This document shows positions 61,601-64,000 of a stretch of DNA of 64,000 nucleotides, in pieces. Positions within the stretch are counted from its first letter, which is position 1. Every line of letters begins with the position of its first letter. A program made the position numbers and the translations under genes. This DNA is from JBECKS01 sp964557005 (lineage in GTDB: Bacteria; Pseudomonadota; Gammaproteobacteria; Pseudomonadales; JBECKS01). Under the pieces are notes generated by a model. It had not been told where the DNA came from. It saw nothing but the letters and a program-made list of their open reading frames with translations, and searched no databases. Where the stretch lies: positions 372,001 through 436,000 of the forward strand of contig CAZKYI010000001.1 in assembly GCA_964557005.1 (NCBI GenBank). Reading direction: 5' to 3'.

Positions 61601-62564
61601 CAATGTGCTCGATTTGTTGGCGCTGTGGTGGGAAAACAGTTATCAGATTCAGACCCTTCGCGATAATCCACGCTGTGCCTTGCAGGAAAAACAATACGTA
61701 CTCGACGCTGAAAATTCAGGTTTATTTGCCAAAGTTGGTTTTGATGTGGAACAAAATCCCGCCAAAGCGTTTCTTGAGGTTCTACGAGCACAACGCCCCA
61801 AAGTTGCCATTTTAAGAGAGCAGGGTGTGAATGGTCATGTGGAAATGGCGGCAGCGTTTGATCGTGCAGGTTTTTGTGCGGTAGATGTCCATATGAGTGA
61901 CTTGTTATCACAAAGAGTTGATTTGCGGGATTTTAAAGGTTTGGTTGCGTGCGGTGGTTTTTCCTATGGCGATGTATTGGGTGCTGGAGAAGGTTGGGCG
62001 AAAACGATTTTGTTCAACGAAAATTTACGCAAACAATTCAGGCAATTTTTTGAACGCAGCGATACTTTTGGTTTGGGCGTGTGCAATGGTTGTCAGATGA
62101 TGTCAGCCTTGAAGAGCCTGATTCCTGGCGCGCAGCATTGGCCACGTTTTGTGCGTAATCTTTCACAACAATTTGAAGCGAGGGTGAGTGTTTTGAGTAT
62201 TAACCAATCACCTTCGATATTTTTCTCTGGCATGCAGGGTAGTCAAATCCCTATTGCTGTTGCACATGGTGAAGGGCAGGTAGAAATTGAAAACAGTGAT
62301 TTTGATTTTCTGAAAACGCACAACTTGCTTGCAGCGCAGTTTGTGGATTATCAAGGCCTTGCGACCGAACATTATCCTGCAAATCCGAATGGTTCTCCTG
62401 AGGGTGCTACGGCTTTTTGTAATCAGGACGGGCGTTTTACCATTCTCATGCCGCACCCTGAGCGCGTATTCAGAACGGTTCAACATTCATGGCACCCTGA
62501 GCACTGGTTAGAAGACTCGCCCTGGATGAGAATGTTTCAAAATGCGCGTGTCTGGGTAGGCTAA
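58629..62564 (+). CDS. purL: Phosphoribosylformylglycinamidine synthase (large fused form)
   Basis: This protein of about 1311 residues carries out step four of purine synthesis: FGAR plus glutamine and ATP to FGAM. It is the single-chain proteobacterial form. Visible parts are an N-terminal PurS-like domain, a linker with [11 protein letters not shown], and two AIR-synthase-like halves ([10 protein letters not shown] and [33 protein letters not shown]; later GDRSVTGQV and [12 protein letters not shown]). The last is a C-terminal class I glutaminase with [16 protein letters not shown], the nucleophile Cys in GVCNGCQMM and the His in [9 protein letters not shown]. ATG 58629 has GGAA upstream, and the extension to 58578 is not family-like. 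Confidence 0.96.
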   Translation: [1311 protein letters not shown]

Positions 62565-62580
62565 ATGTGGTCGCTTTAAA

Positions 62581-62901
62581 ATGAATGAGCCATTTTACAA
62601 GTTATGTTTTTATGTGCCTGAAAGTCATTTGGAAACCGTAAAACAGGCTTTGTTTGATGCAGGTGCAGGCAGTATAGGCAATTACGACCAGTGTTGTTGG
62701 CAGGTAAAAGGTATGGGGCAGTTTCGCCCCTTGGCAGGCAGTTCTGCTTTCCTTGGTCGGGAAGGCAAGCTTGAGCAGGTAGAAGAATTTCGTGTTGAAA
62801 TGCTTGTTAAAGTTTCCTGCAAACAGGCTGTACTGGATGCGCTTTATAATCATCACCCTTATGAAACGCCTGCTTTTGATTTCATCAGAACTGAAAACTG
62901 A
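62581..62901 (+). CDS. Short Nif3/YqfO-like protein
   Basis: This 106-residue protein matches the stand-alone form of the middle domain of Nif3/YqfO proteins. It has YKLCFYVPESHLETVKQAL, then GAGSIGNYDQCCWQVKGMGQF and the C-terminal HHPYETPAFDFI. The fold is ferredoxin-like, similar to CutA/PII. The biochemical role is unknown, though these are often annotated as divalent-ion or structural proteins. It follows purL by 16 bp on the same strand and is probably co-transcribed with it. Confidence 0.85.
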   Translation: MNEPFYKLCFYVPESHLETVKQALFDAGAGSIGNYDQCCWQVKGMGQFRPLAGSSAFLGREGKLEQVEEFRVEMLVKVSCKQAVLDALYNHHPYETPAFDFIRTEN

Positions 62902-63105
62902 CATTCAGGGTTGCTCGGGCGTTAAGCGATTAAGCTTGAGAGTGAACAGAGGGTCATTTACCTTAAGGTAGGTTCGTGGTTTAATTTCGTGACTTAAAGG
63001 ATAGGCTGGGTGATAGCCTATTGGCGGATTGAATTGGATGCTTTTTGTTGGGAAGCTATCCTAAATCCTTGGAATATAAGTAGAAAATCAACAGCAGGAT
63101 TCAAC

Positions 63106-64000
63106 ATGAAAGCAAGTTTCGTTTTCCGGTTCATTTCAATTCCACATTCCATCAAAACGGCTCTTTTCTTATCAATTACGAGTTTGATGATTTCACCTCT
63201 TTCCTGGTCGGAATCAGAAGAAGCTGCGCTGGAAACAGAGCAGGTTGAAGTAACAGACCAACAAGCAGAAGTGGTGGAAACAAAAGCAACCATAGAAAGC
63301 TTGAGAGCATTGGTCGATAAAGGCGCTTACAAAGATGCCTATGCTCAAGGGCAAGACATGCTCTTCGATTACGAAGGCGAACCTGAATTTGATTTGTTGT
63401 ACGGTACAGCAGCTTCTGAAGTGGGTGAAACCAAAGAAGCAATATTTATATTTGAGCGTCTTGCCGAGAATGACCCTGCAAATATTCGTTATCAGTTAGA
63501 GCTGGGCAAAGCGTATTACCAGCAAGGTGAGCGGGATAAGGCAAGAGATATTTTTGAGCGTGTATTGGCCAGTGATCAGGAATTGCCTCCCAATGTAGAA
63601 GCAAGGATTCTGGCTTATCTTGATGCGATTAACTCAGGCAGTAATTTTGGTGACCCTGCAAAAGCTGAAACACTGAAAGGTTTTGTCGGCATTGCATTTG
63701 GTTCTGATTCCAACGCTAACGGTGCAACAGATTCAGGCACAATCAATCGCTATATTGGTGTGTCTGGAACACCTGGCTATACCATTTCCACCCCTAATGG
63801 CACCAAGGAAGAAAGCACTACCTATATCTCTCATCAAATAGCCTTGGCTTATGTCAAACCTTTGACCGAAAAGACAGCGCTTGATTTCAAGGTATTTGGT
63901 AGCAACAGAAAAAATATGGATGATGACCTGCGTAATCTGGATTCTGGTTCTGTGTATTTTGAAATTGGCAATCGTTGGAAAATCGGTGAAGGCCTGGCTT
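63106..64000 (+). CDS. TPR-containing outer-membrane beta-barrel protein (Slam-like), truncated by window edge
   Basis: The frame starts at ATG 63106 behind AGCAGGA and stays open to the right edge (298 codons, no stop). It begins with a signal peptide (ending LMISPLSWSES). A Glu/Val-rich linker is followed by tetratricopeptide-type repeats (AYKDAYAQGQDMLFDYEG, TKEAIFIFERLAENDP, YQLELGKAYYQQGERDKAR). After GFVGIAFGSDSNAN come alternating beta-strands (YISHQIALAYVKPL, ALDFKVFGSNRK). TPRs followed by a C-terminal barrel are the layout of surface lipoprotein assembly modifiers (DUF560/Slam). That match is probable but unproven without the missing barrel. The 204-bp region upstream has only a small ATAGGCT/AGCCTAT palindrome (63001-63021). 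Confidence 0.7.
   Translation, partial: MKASFVFRFISIPHSIKTALFLSITSLMISPLSWSESEEAALETEQVEVTDQQAEVVETKATIESLRALVDKGAYKDAYAQGQDMLFDYEGEPEFDLLYGTAASEVGETKEAIFIFERLAENDPANIRYQLELGKAYYQQGERDKARDIFERVLASDQELPPNVEARILAYLDAINSGSNFGDPAKAETLKGFVGIAFGSDSNANGATDSGTINRYIGVSGTPGYTISTPNGTKEESTTYISHQIALAYVKPLTEKTALDFKVFGSNRKNMDDDLRNLDSGSVYFEIGNRWKIGEGLA

Noticed and set aside
63018..63293. Minus-strand frame at the right edge
   Set aside because: It is antisense to the signal peptide and linker of the TPR/barrel gene, which has a good start and an open frame to the edge.

Overview
This window looks like a chromosomal segment of a Pseudomonadales-like gammaproteobacterium. That placement is inferred from the FabY-type ketoacyl synthase, the Pseudomonas-style class Ia NrdA/NrdB with long N-termini, the purL-mltF-tadA neighbourhood, DmdC-type acyl-CoA dehydrogenase, LrgAB, and NrdR and DnaA boxes upstream of nrdA. 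Base composition is moderate over most of the window and visibly more AT-rich between about 34 and 43.5 kb. I see no rRNA, CRISPR array, prophage or recognisable insertion sequence. One tRNA (Leu, UAG) is present. Genes run off both edges (argS on the left, a TPR/beta-barrel outer-membrane protein on the right).

Layout. 0-12 kb holds the argS 3' end, a secreted type-B carboxylesterase, a dienelactone hydrolase, an aldehyde dehydrogenase, divergent apeB, dsbD, a 7TMR-like GGDEF/EAL phosphodiesterase, a YegS-type lipid kinase and a putative outer-membrane protein that follows nrdB by one base. 12-17 kb is nrdB-nrdA with a 505-bp control region carrying two NrdR boxes and a DnaA box. 17-24 kb holds glpK, the argD-argF pair (with a terminator-like hairpin just before argD), grxD-ahpC, an orphan undecaprenyl-phosphate sugar transferase, tRNA-Leu and a coiled-coil membrane protein. 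24-30 kb is a fatty-acid-oxidation group (thiolase and two acyl-CoA dehydrogenases) with lrgAB embedded.

30-43.5 kb is the accessory region and the most interesting part. It starts with a 1246-residue lipoprotein. A tight cluster follows: a polytopic protein whose C-terminal half carries both aspartate-rich motifs of UbiA prenyltransferases, two lipoproteins with alpha/alpha-toroid (squalene-cyclase-like) repeats, and an unrecognised lipoprotein ending in five histidines. Two unrelated AAA-ATPase/DUF4143 genes, each preceded by long palindromes, separate this cluster from a second copy of the UbiA-like protein. One toroid lipoprotein contains a run of 12 C, a candidate phase-variation tract. 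I do not recognise this combination as a described system.

43.5-64 kb holds fabY (initiation of fatty-acid synthesis), a DUF2846 lipoprotein, a type II hydroxyacyl-CoA dehydrogenase, an AraC regulator and dapE. Next comes a sensory module of hybrid histidine kinase, CheR, receiver protein and CheB catalytic domain, with no chemoreceptor or CheW. The segment ends with an unrecognised protein coupled to a TetR regulator, tadA, mltF, purL, a small Nif3-like protein and the truncated outer-membrane gene.
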